The notes under the pieces are model-generated. The model made no database searches. It saw nothing but the letters and a program-made list of their open reading frames with translations, and had not been told where the DNA came from. A program made the translations under genes and the position numbers. Shown here one piece after another: positions 32,484-43,606 of a stretch of DNA of 64,000 nt. The stretch covers positions 1 through 64,000 of the forward strand of contig JAIKXM010000039.1 of assembly GCA_024684085.1 (NCBI GenBank), in the 5' to 3' direction. The stretch's first letter is position 1; the number at the start of each line of letters is the position of its first letter. The DNA is from Lachnospiraceae bacterium (GTDB lineage: Bacteria > Bacillota > Clostridia > Lachnospirales > Lachnospiraceae).

Positions 32484-33491
32484 TTACTTCTTTCCTTCTA
32501 TCGTATAAGCGAGCTTACGATACTTGTCCTCATTGATAACCTTGGACAATCCGAGAACAACACTGTTGATCGGATCTTCACACATATTGACCTTGATACC
32601 TGTTCCCTTGGCAATAAGTGCGCCAAGATTAGACACCTGGCTCGCACCACCCGTAAGATAGATACCATGTCTGTATATATCCGCACCAAGTTCCGGAGGA
32701 GTTCTCTCAAGTATCACTTTGATATTATCGATTATATGTGCAAAAGAGTCCGTCATGCAGTTATCGATAAAGTCAGTGGGTATGCTCTGCTCGATCGGAA
32801 GACCGGTGACGATATCCCTGCCGAAGCAAAGAGCTGAGTCACCCGATTTTTCAAGTTCTGTAAGATTGATCTTGATACGCTCCGCACTCTTCTTACCGAT
32901 TATCAGATTGTATTCTTTCCTGATGGCGTTGGCGATATCATTATCAAAGGCAAAACCGCCGATCTTAATAAGCTTGCTGAGTACTATGCCGCCCAATGAA
33001 AAAATTGAGATCTCTGTAGTAGCGTAACCGACATTAACGACCATTACACCGCGTGAGTTCTTAACATCGATACCAAGTCCGAGTCCGTCAGCTACAGCCT
33101 TCTCAACAACAAGGATCTTACGAGCCTTAACTCCGGCATCCTTGATAAGATCATAGAAGGCTCTCTTCTCAACTTCGGTAACATCAGTAGGAACACTGAT
33201 GACATAATCAGCAGGCTTGGGTGAACCGCCTGACAAGTCGGATATGAATCTCTTAACCAGAGTCTCCATATTATTGATATCGGCGATAACACCATTGGTA
33301 ACCGGGAAGCTGGTATGGATGTTGCCCGGTGCTTTCTCGAACATATCATAAGCGGAATCACCATAGGCAAGAAGTGTATTCTTATTCTCAATGGCGATCA
33401 TGTTCTTCTCCATGAAGAAGCTGTTATCCGCCTGATTGTAGATACGGATATTACTTGTTCCTATGTCGATTCCAAATGTATTATTGATCAT
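32484..33491 (-). CDS. mreB: MreB-family actin-like protein
   Basis: The 335-residue actin fold shows phosphate-1 NTFGIDIGTSNIRIY (about 3-17), phosphate-2 GVMVVNVGYATTEISIF (about 148), and adenosine motif IYLTGGASQVSNLGALI (about 277). It forms membrane-associated filaments that orient wall synthesis. NVGYATTE rather than the commoner DIGGGTTD is a variation seen in some MreB-like proteins. It is the first gene of the mreBCD-PBP2-rodA-mgsA-dacF run. Confidence 0.93.
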   Translation of the reverse strand: MINNTFGIDIGTSNIRIYNQADNSFFMEKNMIAIENKNTLLAYGDSAYDMFEKAPGNIHTSFPVTNGVIADINNMETLVKRFISDLSGGSPKPADYVISVPTDVTEVEKRAFYDLIKDAGVKARKILVVEKAVADGLGLGIDVKNSRGVMVVNVGYATTEISIFSLGGIVLSKLIKIGGFAFDNDIANAIRKEYNLIIGKKSAERIKINLTELEKSGDSALCFGRDIVTGLPIEQSIPTDFIDNCMTDSFAHIIDNIKVILERTPPELGADIYRHGIYLTGGASQVSNLGALIAKGTGIKVNMCEDPINSVVLGLSKVINEDKYRKLAYTIEGKK

Positions 33492-33512
33492 TACTTTGTC
33501 CTCTTTTGATTA

Positions 33513-34784
33513 TTATTTGATAAGTCCAGCATTTTTTACGGACTGATAAGCTTTCATTATACCGAACTTGGCGTGTTCGAAGGTAAGTCCCCCCTGGAAG
33601 TATACTGCATACGGCGGCTTAATAGGGCCATCTGCGCTAAGTTCGATCGATGAACCTGACACGAAGGCTCCGGCTGCCATTATGACAGGAGCGTCATATC
33701 CGGGCATATCCCAAGGCTCGGGAGTAACGAAGCTGTCTACCGGTGCCGCACTCTGTATACCTTCACAAAAGGCTATAACGCCTTCGGGCGTGCCGAACGT
33801 TACTGACTGGATTATGTCATGCCTGCTCTCTTTGCTGTCGGGCACAACCCTGAATCCTGCCTGCTCGAACATTGCTGCGGCAAAGATCGCTCCCTTCAGA
33901 GCATTGGATGCAACTCTGGGTGCCAGGAAGAATCCCTGATAGAAGTCTTTAAGCACACCGAGCGAAGCTCCAACTTCCTTGCCAAGTCCCGGAGAAGTAA
34001 GTCTGTATGCTGCATTCTCGATACAATCCTTACGACCTGCGATATATCCGCCTATAGGGGCAAGTCCACCACCCGGATTCTTGATAAGGGAACCAACCAC
34101 CATGTCTGCACCAACATCTGATGGTTCGATGGTCTCAATAAATTCTCCGTAACAATTATCTACCATACATATAAGATCGGGTTTGATACTCTTGGCGAAT
34201 GATATCAGCTCTCCGATCCTCTTAACGGAAAGAGTCTTCCTCGTCTCATATCCTTTAGACCTCTGTATGGTCATCATACGAGTCTTATCGTTAATAGCGT
34301 TCTTAATGCCTTCATAATCAAATTCGCCATCAGGTAACAGATCCACCTGCGAATAGGTTATCCCATATTCCTTAAGCGAACCTTTGCTCTCTCTGATACC
34401 GATAACTTCCTCAAGTGTATCATAGGGCTTACCTACCGGTGATAAGAGTTCGTCACCCGGACGAAGATTACTCATAAGAGCCAGAGCCAATGCGTGCGTT
34501 CCACAGGTGATCTGCGGACGGACAAGTGCATCTTCAGTATGGAAGTATTCTGCATAGACTCTCTCAAGAGTATCACGGCCTATATCATTATATCCATACC
34601 CTGTCGTTCCGTACAGACAGGCTTCACTAACCTTCGCATCCTGCATGGCCTTAATGACTTTCAGCTGATTGATCTCGGCATTGCGATCTATCTCGTCAAA
34701 ACGCTCACGTAAGGTTGCAAGCGTACTTTCTGCCAGTTTGCTTGTATCAGGATCAATACCTAACTGCTGATACAATCTGTCCAT
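33513..34784 (-). CDS. ynbB: YnbB/aluminium-resistance-type PLP enzyme (methionine gamma-lyase family)
   Basis: The 423-residue fold-type I PLP enzyme is a Cys/Met-metabolism relative annotated as an aluminium resistance or methionine gamma-lyase family protein. Hallmarks are YGTTGYGYNDIGRDTLERVYA (about 58), PQITCGTHALALALMSNLRPGDELL, VDNCYGEFIE, and the Lys in VGSLIKNPGGGLAPIGGYIAG that should bind PLP (about 234). The true reaction is not established. It overlaps the miaA 3' end by 25 nt, and the order miaA-ynbB is common in Firmicutes. Confidence 0.88.
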   Translation of the reverse strand: MDRLYQQLGIDPDTSKLAESTLATLRERFDEIDRNAEINQLKVIKAMQDAKVSEACLYGTTGYGYNDIGRDTLERVYAEYFHTEDALVRPQITCGTHALALALMSNLRPGDELLSPVGKPYDTLEEVIGIRESKGSLKEYGITYSQVDLLPDGEFDYEGIKNAINDKTRMMTIQRSKGYETRKTLSVKRIGELISFAKSIKPDLICMVDNCYGEFIETIEPSDVGADMVVGSLIKNPGGGLAPIGGYIAGRKDCIENAAYRLTSPGLGKEVGASLGVLKDFYQGFFLAPRVASNALKGAIFAAAMFEQAGFRVVPDSKESRHDIIQSVTFGTPEGVIAFCEGIQSAAPVDSFVTPEPWDMPGYDAPVIMAAGAFVSGSSIELSADGPIKPPYAVYFQGGLTFEHAKFGIMKAYQSVKNAGLIK

Positions 34785-35740
34785 ATATTCTTATCCTCTG
34801 CAATCTCTAATATTTTATTCAAAAGTACATCTTCTGAATTATAATCGGATTTATTCAGGAATACCACATCTTTTTCTCTTCTGAGCCAGGTAAGCTGTCT
34901 CTTGGCAAAATGCCTGGTATCCAGTTTGATGCGTTCAACAGCTTCGTCAAGCGTTATCAAACCGTCGAGATGATCCAGTAATTCCTTATACCCAATGCCC
35001 TGCATGGAATTATATGATCGATTATAACCCATTTGATGTAATTTGGTAACCTCGCCAAGAAGTCCCTTATCCATCATGATATCAACGCGCTTATCTATCC
35101 TTGAATAGATTTTCTCTCTATCATCGGTAAGTGCGATATACAGATAATTGAATGGCGATATCTTTTCCCGCTGCTCCTCATTATATTCCGAGAACTTCCG
35201 TCCTGTATATCTGTAGTACTCAAGCGCCCTTATAACACGCCTGCTGTTATTGGCATGAAGTCCTTTAGTGTATTCGGGATCGGTCTTACACAGCTCATCA
35301 AAGAGCCTTAACTTACCTTCTTCAGTCTCCGCGATCTGCTCAAGTTCCTTGCGATATATATCATCATGCGGGGTTTCTTCAGTGAAGTCTATCTCATAGA
35401 GAAGCGCCTGAATATAGAATCCTGTCCCGCCTGTTATGATGGGAATACGACCTTTGGAATAGATATCATCCAGTGCCTTATATGCCATCTGCTGGAAGAT
35501 ATTGACACCGAACTCTTCATTTGGTTCAAGTTCGTCAATAAGGTAATGCGGAACACCTCTCATCTCCTCAGGCATGATCTTGGCAGAACCTATATCCATA
35601 TATTTATATATCTGCATCGAATCGGCACTGATTATACTACCATTTATCTTCCTTGCCAGATCGATCGACAGATCAGTCTTTCCGACTGCCGTCGGTCCTC
35701 CGATTATGATCAGTGGTTTGTCATTGTATTTATCACTCAT
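34760..35740 (-). CDS. miaA: tRNA dimethylallyltransferase MiaA
   Basis: The 326-residue enzyme adds a dimethylallyl group to A37 of tRNAs reading UNN codons. The P-loop IIIGGPTAVGKTDLSIDLA (about 10), ISADSMQIYKYMDIGSAK and GGTGFYIQALLY are visible, and DTRHFAKRQLTWLRRE ends the core. Its start overlaps the mutL stop (TGATG). miaB, the gene for the next tRNA modification step, is in the same cluster. Confidence 0.96.
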   Translation of the reverse strand: MSDKYNDKPLIIIGGPTAVGKTDLSIDLARKINGSIISADSMQIYKYMDIGSAKIMPEEMRGVPHYLIDELEPNEEFGVNIFQQMAYKALDDIYSKGRIPIITGGTGFYIQALLYEIDFTEETPHDDIYRKELEQIAETEEGKLRLFDELCKTDPEYTKGLHANNSRRVIRALEYYRYTGRKFSEYNEEQREKISPFNYLYIALTDDREKIYSRIDKRVDIMMDKGLLGEVTKLHQMGYNRSYNSMQGIGYKELLDHLDGLITLDEAVERIKLDTRHFAKRQLTWLRREKDVVFLNKSDYNSEDVLLNKILEIAEDKNIWTDCISS

Positions 35741-37641
35741 CAGACTATTCTCTTAAATCTCTTTTCAAGTTCATATTTGCTCATGATGATAACAGTCGGT
35801 CTTCCGTGCGGACAGTTATAAGGATTTTCGAGAGTAAACAGATCCTGCAATAGAGCTACAAGCTCCTGTTCGGACATGTTATTATTACCCTTTACGGCAG
35901 ACTTACATGCCATCGAGGCGATCTTATCCTTAATGACTTCAGGGACGGCACGGATCTGTCCTTCAAGCAGTTCATCAAGAATATCCTTGAACAATTCCTC
36001 AGGATCTCTTCCGTAGAGTTCCATCGGAATACCTCTTAAGGCAACTTCATTACCGCCAAAATCTTCCAGTCTGAATCCGATAGCTTCAAAAGCACTCTCG
36101 TATTCTCTGACTATCGTACTCTCCCTGCCGGTAAGCGTAAGTACAATGGGCGGTGCCAGCAGCTGAACATCCACCGTATTATCCTTCATCTTCTTAAGCA
36201 GGCGCTCGTACTTAACTTTCTCATGAGCGGCATGCTGATCCATTAATATCAGCTTCTCTTTGTACTCTATTATCCAAAAGGTTTTGAAGACCTGACCTAT
36301 AACTTTATAATCTGCAAAAGAATCCCGACTTAAGATCTTGTCATCAAAGAGGTTCATCTGAACAGGTTCACGAACCATCACCGTCTTCTCTGACTTGATC
36401 ACATTGGAAGTCTCATTTGTGGGAGTCAGATTCTTAGCTGCAAGAGTCTCTCCTATTATCCTTTGAAGCGGTGAGAGATTCTCGGTATTACCTGTAACCA
36501 AAGATACCTGATCCATATGATCTTTTTTATCTGCAACTGAGTTATGTACAGAATCCTGGATCTCGGCCATTCGCTTTAATTCAAAAGGTTCCGGCAATGG
36601 TGTGGCAGATGTCTCATCTTCACTTTTATTCAGCAATGTCTCAGGGATCATCTCATTGACTTTAAGCGTACTTGAGATGGCACTGCTTATGAAATCACAT
36701 ATCTTCTGCTGATCATCGAATCTCACATCCATTTTGGACGGATGAACATTGATATCAGTTTTCTCCGGATCGATACTAAGATGCAGAACAGTAAAAGGGA
36801 ACTTATGCTGCATCAGATACTCTCTGTATCCTTCTTCCACAGCAAGACTTACAGTATTATTCCTGACGAATCTTCCGTTGATATAATAATTCTCGAAGTT
36901 TCTTGAACTTCGATTGATCAAAGGCTTACCAAGATAGCCTTCCAATACAAGACCGTCATCTTCCTTATGTATGGGAACAAGCTGAGAAGCAATATCCCGT
37001 CCGTATATATTATATATGACTTCCTTAAGATCTCTGCGTCCCGAAGTCTGGAATCTCATCTGTCCGCCATTGATGAACCTGAATGAGATATCCGGTCTTG
37101 CCATCGCAAGGTGCTCACAGATATCCGCTATAAGATTGCCTTCGGTCGTAGCAGTCTTTAAGAACTTTCTTCTCGCAGGCACATTAAAAAAGATGTTTCT
37201 TACGATCATGGTAGTACCTACGGGAACACCAACCTCCAAGAAATCTTTTTCTACAGAACCCTCGATCACATATTTGTAACCCATAAGATCCTTTTCGGAT
37301 CTTGTGATAAGCTCAACCTGACTTACCGCAGCGATCGAACTTAAGGCTTCTCCGCGGAAGCCAAGCGATAAGATCCTGTCAAGATCTTCCACTCCGGATA
37401 TCTTACTTGTTGCATGACGCAGAAATGCGGTACGTATATCTTCCTTGCGTATACCCGAGCCGTTATCTGTTACTCTGATAAAGGTGATACCGCCCTGTTT
37501 GATCTCAACAGTGACAGAGGTCGCCCCTGCGTCGATCGCATTCTCAACAAGTTCTTTAACAATATTGGCCGGTCTCTCAACAACTTCTCCGGCAGCTATC
37601 TTATCGATAGTTGCTTCATCCAAGACATGAATCAAAGGCAT
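35740..37641 (-). CDS. mutL: DNA mismatch repair protein MutL
   Basis: The 633-residue protein has an N-terminal GHKL ATPase: ELVENAIDAGATSV, VTDNGSGI, and HATSKISGVEDLDRILSLGFRGEAL. The C-terminal domain has DQHAAHEKVKYE, the DQHA(X)2E(X)4E endonuclease motif, and CPHGRP, so it should nick DNA as in most bacteria lacking MutH. GGAGGTGG lies before the ATG. It follows mutS. Confidence 0.97.
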   Translation of the reverse strand: MPLIHVLDEATIDKIAAGEVVERPANIVKELVENAIDAGATSVTVEIKQGGITFIRVTDNGSGIRKEDIRTAFLRHATSKISGVEDLDRILSLGFRGEALSSIAAVSQVELITRSEKDLMGYKYVIEGSVEKDFLEVGVPVGTTMIVRNIFFNVPARRKFLKTATTEGNLIADICEHLAMARPDISFRFINGGQMRFQTSGRRDLKEVIYNIYGRDIASQLVPIHKEDDGLVLEGYLGKPLINRSSRNFENYYINGRFVRNNTVSLAVEEGYREYLMQHKFPFTVLHLSIDPEKTDINVHPSKMDVRFDDQQKICDFISSAISSTLKVNEMIPETLLNKSEDETSATPLPEPFELKRMAEIQDSVHNSVADKKDHMDQVSLVTGNTENLSPLQRIIGETLAAKNLTPTNETSNVIKSEKTVMVREPVQMNLFDDKILSRDSFADYKVIGQVFKTFWIIEYKEKLILMDQHAAHEKVKYERLLKKMKDNTVDVQLLAPPIVLTLTGRESTIVREYESAFEAIGFRLEDFGGNEVALRGIPMELYGRDPEELFKDILDELLEGQIRAVPEVIKDKIASMACKSAVKGNNNMSEQELVALLQDLFTLENPYNCPHGRPTVIIMSKYELEKRFKRIV

Positions 37642-37661
37642 ATCCCACCTCCGTTACAGGA

Positions 37662-40337
37662 TCAGACTAAGGTCCACCTGTTTTTCAGATTATTCTGTAA
37701 TTTGTATAAGGTATTAAGCGCATCCAAAGGAGTCAGATTGGATATATCAAGCTCCTTAAGTTCATTGATAACATCTTCATCCTTCACTGTATCGAAAAGA
37801 GACATCTGATTGAGATCCACGGCATCGAGATGCTCATGCTTGACCTTTTTATCATTGGGAGCGATGCTTCCGGCGATCTGCTGAACTTTCTGAACGATAT
37901 CATTATCCGCAAGATCAGCTGCGATCTCTTTTGCCCTGTCTGTGACGATATCGGGGATACCGGCAAGCTTGGCAACCTGTATACCATAGCTTCGATCGGC
38001 ACCGCCCTTTATTATCTTACGCAGGAATACGATCGAGTCGCCCTTTTCTTTGACAGCGATACAGTAGTTGACTACATTATCCATATTACCTTCAAGCTCT
38101 GTAAGTTCATGATAATGTGTAGCGAACAGGGTCTTGGCTCCGAGAAGCCTTGTGTTGGCTATATGCTCTACAACGGCCCATGCAATGCTAAGACCGTCGA
38201 AGGTCGAAGTACCCCTTCCTATCTCATCAAGGATGATCAGGCTTTTTGAGGTTGCATTACGCAGGATATTGGCCACTTCATTCATCTCGACCATGAAGGT
38301 TGACTGACCGCTGGCAAGATCATCACTTGCGCCGACTCTTGTGAATATCCTGTCAACAAGACATATATCCGCGCTGTCGGCGGGTACAAAGGAGCCTATC
38401 TGAGCCATAAGCACAATAAGTGCCACCTGCCTCATATATGTTGACTTACCTGCCATATTAGGTCCGGTGATTATCGATATTAAATGCTTCTTATTGTCAA
38501 GATAGGTATCATTACTGACAAACATGTCATTACTGATTATCTTCTCAATTACAGGATGTCTTCCGTTCTTGATATTGATAACGCCCTTCTCATTGATAAC
38601 CGGCTTACAGTAGTTATTCTGAGAAGCCACAAGCGAAAGTGACGCATACACATCAAGAGCCGCAACAGCCTTGGCTGTTCTCTGAATCCTCTCCGTCTCA
38701 TTAAGGACATAATCCCTGATCTCAGTAAAGAGATCATACTCGAGAGTCACAAGCTTATCTTCCGCATTAAGGATCGTATCCTCAAGTTCCTTAAGTCTGG
38801 TATTGGTAAAACGCTCACCGTTGGTGGTCGTCTGTTTGCGAACATAATCTTCGGGAGCCATATCCTTATATGAATTGGATATCTCAATATAATAACCGAA
38901 GACTTTATTGTATTTCACGTGAAGAGTTTTGATCCCGGTTCTCTCCTGTTCCTCACTTTCGAAGGCTGCAAGATATTTTTTACCGTCAGTACGTATGGAT
39001 CTTAATTTATCGACATCTTCACTGTATCCGTCCCGGATGATCCCGCCTTCCCTTACTGTAAGCGGAGGTTCATCCGTAATACCCTTATCTATAAGCTGAT
39101 ATATCTCTTCCAATCCGTCGATCTCATCACTTAATCTGCGGATAAGCTCGCTTTTGAATCCTGCAGTCTGCTTCTTGATATCCGGAAGCATTGAAAGTGA
39201 ACTCTTAAGTGCTATAAGATCTCTTGCATTGGCAGTTCTGAAGCACACCTTACCCATCAGACGCTCAAGATCATAGATAGTATTAAGATACTCTCTGATC
39301 TCATCTCTGTCGATAGGATTGAGAGTGAGATCTTCGACTGCATCAAGGCGCTCAGTAATAGCAGTCTTTTCTATCAAAGGCTGACGCAACATACTCATGA
39401 GCATTCTTGATCCCATGGCCGTCTTTGTCTTATCAAGCACCCACATAAGAGACCCTCTCTTCTGTTTCTCCCTGAGAGTCTCTGTCAGCTCAAGATTGCG
39501 CCTTGTCGCGCTGTCAAGCAACATATATGTACTCGTAAGATATGGGTAAATATGCGTGATATTACCGAGTTCGTTCTTCTGAGTATCGTAGAGATATTTC
39601 AACAATGCTCCTGCGGCAACAGTCCCTGCGGGGAAATCAGCTATTCCAAGTCCGTTAATGCCGTTAACCTTGAAGTGTCCGGTGATAACATTCCTGCATG
39701 TGTCTTCGTCATAATAATGCGGTTCAAGAGCCGATATAGCGATACCAAGCCTGTCTCTTATTGTCTCGATATCTATACCGCTTATAAGAAAAGCATCATT
39801 GCATATGATCTCCGCCGGCATATATTTGTTGATCTCATCCATAACTGTCTTCAGAGAATCAACTTCCGTCAGATAGAAATCTCCTGTCGAAATATCGATG
39901 ACTGACAGGCCTGTAATATCGGCCTCATACAGAACAGACATAAGATATCTGTTAACCTTCTCTGACAGGTTGCGTTCGCTCAAGTTGGTTCCGGGGGTAA
40001 CAACCCTGATGACCTCTCTTTTTACAAGACCTTTTGCAAGCTTGGGATCTTCAACCTGTTCGCAGATAGCCACTTTATGGCCGCTTGCCACCAATCTGTC
40101 CAGATATGTCTCAAGAGCATGAAAGGGAATACCACACATGGGAGCGCGCTCTGCGAGACCGCATTGCTTGCCGGTAAGTGTCAGCTCCAATTCTCTCGAT
40201 ACCTCTAAGGCATCATCAAAAAACATCTCATAGAAATCACCGAGCCTGTAGAAAAGAATACAGTCGCTGTATTCTTTCTTGGTATCCATATACAGTTTCA
40301 TCATCGGCGATAAACTATCGTAATCTATGTTATCCAT
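37662..40337 (-). CDS. mutS: DNA mismatch repair protein MutS
   Basis: The 891-residue protein recognises mismatches through the Phe-x-Glu motif in YRLGDFYEMFFDDA (about 25-38). The ATPase has GPNMAGKSTYMRQVALI (Walker A, about 620), ILDEIGRGTSTFDG (Walker B) and TLFATHYHELTELE. The length is typical. It is preceded by miaB and followed by mutL in a long co-directional run. Confidence 0.98.
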   Translation of the reverse strand: MDNIDYDSLSPMMKLYMDTKKEYSDCILFYRLGDFYEMFFDDALEVSRELELTLTGKQCGLAERAPMCGIPFHALETYLDRLVASGHKVAICEQVEDPKLAKGLVKREVIRVVTPGTNLSERNLSEKVNRYLMSVLYEADITGLSVIDISTGDFYLTEVDSLKTVMDEINKYMPAEIICNDAFLISGIDIETIRDRLGIAISALEPHYYDEDTCRNVITGHFKVNGINGLGIADFPAGTVAAGALLKYLYDTQKNELGNITHIYPYLTSTYMLLDSATRRNLELTETLREKQKRGSLMWVLDKTKTAMGSRMLMSMLRQPLIEKTAITERLDAVEDLTLNPIDRDEIREYLNTIYDLERLMGKVCFRTANARDLIALKSSLSMLPDIKKQTAGFKSELIRRLSDEIDGLEEIYQLIDKGITDEPPLTVREGGIIRDGYSEDVDKLRSIRTDGKKYLAAFESEEQERTGIKTLHVKYNKVFGYYIEISNSYKDMAPEDYVRKQTTTNGERFTNTRLKELEDTILNAEDKLVTLEYDLFTEIRDYVLNETERIQRTAKAVAALDVYASLSLVASQNNYCKPVINEKGVINIKNGRHPVIEKIISNDMFVSNDTYLDNKKHLISIITGPNMAGKSTYMRQVALIVLMAQIGSFVPADSADICLVDRIFTRVGASDDLASGQSTFMVEMNEVANILRNATSKSLIILDEIGRGTSTFDGLSIAWAVVEHIANTRLLGAKTLFATHYHELTELEGNMDNVVNYCIAVKEKGDSIVFLRKIIKGGADRSYGIQVAKLAGIPDIVTDRAKEIAADLADNDIVQKVQQIAGSIAPNDKKVKHEHLDAVDLNQMSLFDTVKDEDVINELKELDISNLTPLDALNTLYKLQNNLKNRWTLV

Positions 40338-40357
40338 TGAACTAAAGACCGAACAGA

Positions 40358-41752
40358 CTATTCGATCATCTCTCCTATATAATAAAAGCCTTTTGCTTCA
40401 TTTAGTCGAACCTTAACGAGCTGTCCGATAAGACCTGCATCGCCCTTAAAATGAACAAGGGAAGCATTGGACAGTCTGCCGCTTAACATAGCGGCATCAT
40501 GTTCATTGATCTCTTCCACGAGCACCTCTTCAATGCATCCGAGAAGCTTACCGTTCCTCTTGTCTGCCTCTTCCTGAACTGCCGTAAGAACCCTGTTGAA
40601 CTGTTCCTTAACAAAAGCCGGATCAAGCTGCGGCATGGATGCGGCAGGCGTTCCGGTACGCTTGGAATATATAAAAGTGAAGGCATTGTCGAATCCGACT
40701 TTTCTAATCACATCGATAGTCTCATTGACATCTTCGACTGTCTCACCCGGATATCCGACGATTATATCCGTCGTAATCGATATATCAGGAATTGCGGTCC
40801 TTATCTTATCAACAAGATTGAGATACTGCTCCTTGGTATATCTTCTGTTCATTGACTTAAGCAGTCTGTCGGATCCCGACTGAAGAGGCAGGTGCAGCTG
40901 TCTGCATATCTTCTTGGAATCTTTCATTACTTCAATAAGCTCATCCGACAGATCCTTAGGATGACTTGTCATGAACCTGATACGCTTAATGCCTTCAACC
41001 TTCTCAACTTCCTTAAGAAGTTCTGCGAATGACATCTCATCAGGCAGACCTTTTCCGTAAGAGTTGACATTCTGACCGAGCAGCATGACTTCCACAACAC
41101 CGTCACGAGATAACTGCTCTATCTCACGGATTATATCCTTGGGATCTCTGCTCCTCTCGCGCCCTCTTACATAAGGCACGATACAGTAAGAACAGAAATT
41201 ATTACATCCGAACATTATATTAATGCCCGATTTAAAAGAATACTTACGATCAACAGGAAGGTCTTCCACTATCGAATCGGTATCCTTCCATATATCGATT
41301 ATCTGTGATGAAGAAGTCAGGCTTCTGTACAGTAATTCGGCGAATTTATAGAGATTATGTGTACCGAATACAAGATTAACAAACTTATACTTCTCTCTGA
41401 TGATCTCTATGACCGACTCTTCCTGCATCATACAACCGCAGAGTGCGATACACAAATCCGGATTCTTCTTCTTCCTTGCCTTAAGCATTCCAAGGTGTCC
41501 GTATACCTTCTGATTGGCATTATCCCTTACAGTACAGGTATTATATATCACAAAATCGGCCGACTCTTCATCGGGAGTCTCTATATAACCTATCTCCTTA
41601 AGGATACCGGACAATTTCTCCGAATCTCTTGCGTTCATCTGACAGCCGAAGGTGGTCACATGATAAGTCAGAGGTGCTCCGCCGTTGGCAGTTATCAGTT
41701 GCCTGCATTTTTCAATATATTCATGTTGTAACTTGGTTTCATCAATAGCCAT
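40358..41752 (-). CDS. miaB: tRNA-2-methylthio-N6-dimethylallyladenosine synthase MiaB
   Basis: The 464-residue radical-SAM methylthiotransferase has an N-terminal UPF0004 domain (TFGCQMNARDSEKLSG and CGCMMQ with cluster cysteines). The radical-SAM motif is CNNFCSYCIVPYVRGRERSR (about 185), and a C-terminal TRAM domain follows (about 395-460). It acts on the MiaA product. The start overlaps the proA stop by one base (TAATG). Confidence 0.97.
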   Translation of the reverse strand: MAIDETKLQHEYIEKCRQLITANGGAPLTYHVTTFGCQMNARDSEKLSGILKEIGYIETPDEESADFVIYNTCTVRDNANQKVYGHLGMLKARKKKNPDLCIALCGCMMQEESVIEIIREKYKFVNLVFGTHNLYKFAELLYRSLTSSSQIIDIWKDTDSIVEDLPVDRKYSFKSGINIMFGCNNFCSYCIVPYVRGRERSRDPKDIIREIEQLSRDGVVEVMLLGQNVNSYGKGLPDEMSFAELLKEVEKVEGIKRIRFMTSHPKDLSDELIEVMKDSKKICRQLHLPLQSGSDRLLKSMNRRYTKEQYLNLVDKIRTAIPDISITTDIIVGYPGETVEDVNETIDVIRKVGFDNAFTFIYSKRTGTPAASMPQLDPAFVKEQFNRVLTAVQEEADKRNGKLLGCIEEVLVEEINEHDAAMLSGRLSNASLVHFKGDAGLIGQLVKVRLNEAKGFYYIGEMIE

Positions 41753-42999
41753 TAACTTCTCACCTGTCCGTTACCGGTTACATTGTACTTATATGTGGTC
41801 AATTCTCTGAGTCCCATAGGACCGCGGGCATGCAATCTCTGAGTCGAGATACCGATCTCAGCACCGAGACCGAACTCGAATCCGTCAGAGAAACGTGTCG
41901 ATGCATTAACGTATACGCAGGCAGAATCGATCTCCTTAAGGAACTTCTCGGCATTCGCGGTATCGGCAGTGATGATACACTCCGAATGGTGTGTACTGTA
42001 CTTGTTAATATGAGCGATGGCCTCATCGATATCATTAACTGTCTTAACCGAGAGAATAAGATCGAGATACTCGGTTCCGTAATCTTCTTCGGTAGCGATC
42101 TTAGAGTCTGTAAGAATGGCTCTCGCACTTTCATCGGCTCTGATCTCAACATCTTTTACCGATAATCTCTCCTTCATTACGGGCAAAAATGCCTCGGCTA
42201 TGTTCTTGTGTACAACGATGGATTCGCAGGCATTGCATACACCGGTTCTCTGAGTCTTGGCATTGAAGATGATATCGGCAGCCATCTGCATATCGGCTGT
42301 CTCATCAACGAATACGTGACAGTTACCGGTTCCTGTCTCGATCACGGGTATTGTTGCATTGGCTACTACATTCCGAATAAGACCTGCACCGCCTCTGGGA
42401 ATAAGAACATCGATATAATCCTTCATCTTCATAAAGGTTGTGGTATCATTTCTGTCGGTCGAATCGATCACCTGTATCACATCAGGCTCGATACCAACCG
42501 AAGCAAGTGCCTTTCTGATACTCCCGGCAATAGCAAGATTGGAATTGATGGCATCGCTTCCGCCCTTAAGTACAACGGAATTACCTGCCTTGAAGCACAG
42601 AGCAAAGGCATCAGGTGTTACATTTGGACGCGATTCATAGATAATACCGATACAGCCCAAAGGAACAGATACCTTCTTAAGTTCAAGACCGTTGGGAAGG
42701 ACTCTCTCTTCGAGTACAAGCCCTGTAGGATCATCAAGATCTGCCACCTGTCTTATACCTTCAGCAATAGCATTGACCCTGTCTACAGTCAGCTTAAGTC
42801 TGTCCATAAGAGAAGCCTTAACGTTCTTCTCAGCAGCATTCTTCATATCGATATCGTTGGCTGCAAGGATCTCGTCCATATCCGCAACGATAGTCTCGGC
42901 TACTTTTAAAAGAGCCTTATTCTTGGTCTGTGTATCAAGACCGTTCATAATGTATTTGGCAGCTTTGCCTCTTTCACATATCTGTTTAATGTCTGACAT
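41752..42999 (-). CDS. proA: Glutamate-5-semialdehyde dehydrogenase (gamma-glutamyl phosphate reductase)
   Basis: The 415-residue aldehyde-dehydrogenase family enzyme performs the second step of proline synthesis. Key parts are [34 protein letters not shown], and [14 protein letters not shown] with the catalytic Cys (about 253). [22 protein letters not shown] closes the core. proB lies 1 kb upstream in the same direction, separated by two small genes. It overlaps the 5-FCL gene by 14 nt. Confidence 0.97.
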   Translation of the reverse strand: MSDIKQICERGKAAKYIMNGLDTQTKNKALLKVAETIVADMDEILAANDIDMKNAAEKNVKASLMDRLKLTVDRVNAIAEGIRQVADLDDPTGLVLEERVLPNGLELKKVSVPLGCIGIIYESRPNVTPDAFALCFKAGNSVVLKGGSDAINSNLAIAGSIRKALASVGIEPDVIQVIDSTDRNDTTTFMKMKDYIDVLIPRGGAGLIRNVVANATIPVIETGTGNCHVFVDETADMQMAADIIFNAKTQRTGVCNACESIVVHKNIAEAFLPVMKERLSVKDVEIRADESARAILTDSKIATEEDYGTEYLDLILSVKTVNDIDEAIAHINKYSTHHSECIITADTANAEKFLKEIDSACVYVNASTRFSDGFEFGLGAEIGISTQRLHARGPMGLRELTTYKYNVTGNGQVRS

Positions 43000-43606
43000 A
43001 AGTATTCCTTTCCGTTATGATAATATCCATTGGTCTGTCATATTCCGATGGGATTATAGAGTCACTCAACTGCATTTCATAGCAAAGGCCGACAGATGTA
43101 ATATCGAACCTCTGAAAGAAACGATCATAATAACCTTTTCCATATCCCACTCTGTTTCCTTTAGTATCGAAGATCACTCCGGGAGTTATGCATATGCAAT
43201 CACCTTCACCGGTAAATATCTCTTCTTTATACGGTTCCAATATGCCATAGGCTCCCTCGTGAAGGGATTCGAAACCGTTTATCTTATAAAAATCAAGCCT
43301 GCATTCAGGTTCGCACACAGGCATATATACCTTCTTACCCGATCTCAATGCATCTTCGATGATCATATCGGTCTTAACCTCATGATTGTAATCGGCATAC
43401 AACAGACAGGTATCCGCCTCCCTGTATTCATCAAGCTCAAGAACTTTTTTCTGAATGATGAGGCTTAAGTCTTCATAATCTGCCAGTTCTTTACGCCACT
43501 TTATATATATGCTTCTGAGACTTTTAAGATCTGAATGCTCATCGTTTATCTGTAGGTTGGGGCAATCGACATTCTCGAGCCTACTGTATTCCGTTCTTTG
43601 CTGCAT
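42986..43606 (-). CDS. 5-formyltetrahydrofolate cyclo-ligase
   Basis: The 206-residue enzyme converts 5-formyl-THF to 5,10-methenyl-THF with ATP. The folate/ATP motifs are [14 protein letters not shown] (about 105), GAYGILEP (about 133), and [24 protein letters not shown] (about 157). I prefer ATG 43606, which has GGAG at good distance; the track's start is four codons longer. It overlaps the DUF896 gene by 26 nt. Confidence 0.93.
   Translation of the reverse strand: MQQRTEYSRLENVDCPNLQINDEHSDLKSLRSIYIKWRKELADYEDLSLIIQKKVLELDEYREADTCLLYADYNHEVKTDMIIEDALRSGKKVYMPVCEPECRLDFYKINGFESLHEGAYGILEPYKEEIFTGEGDCICITPGVIFDTKGNRVGYGKGYYDRFFQRFDITSVGLCYEMQLSDSIIPSEYDRPMDIIITERNTYVRH

Noticed and set aside
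40499-40855. Plus-strand 118-codon frame opposite miaB
   Set aside because: It is an antisense shadow of a conserved gene with no start signal or recognisable domain.
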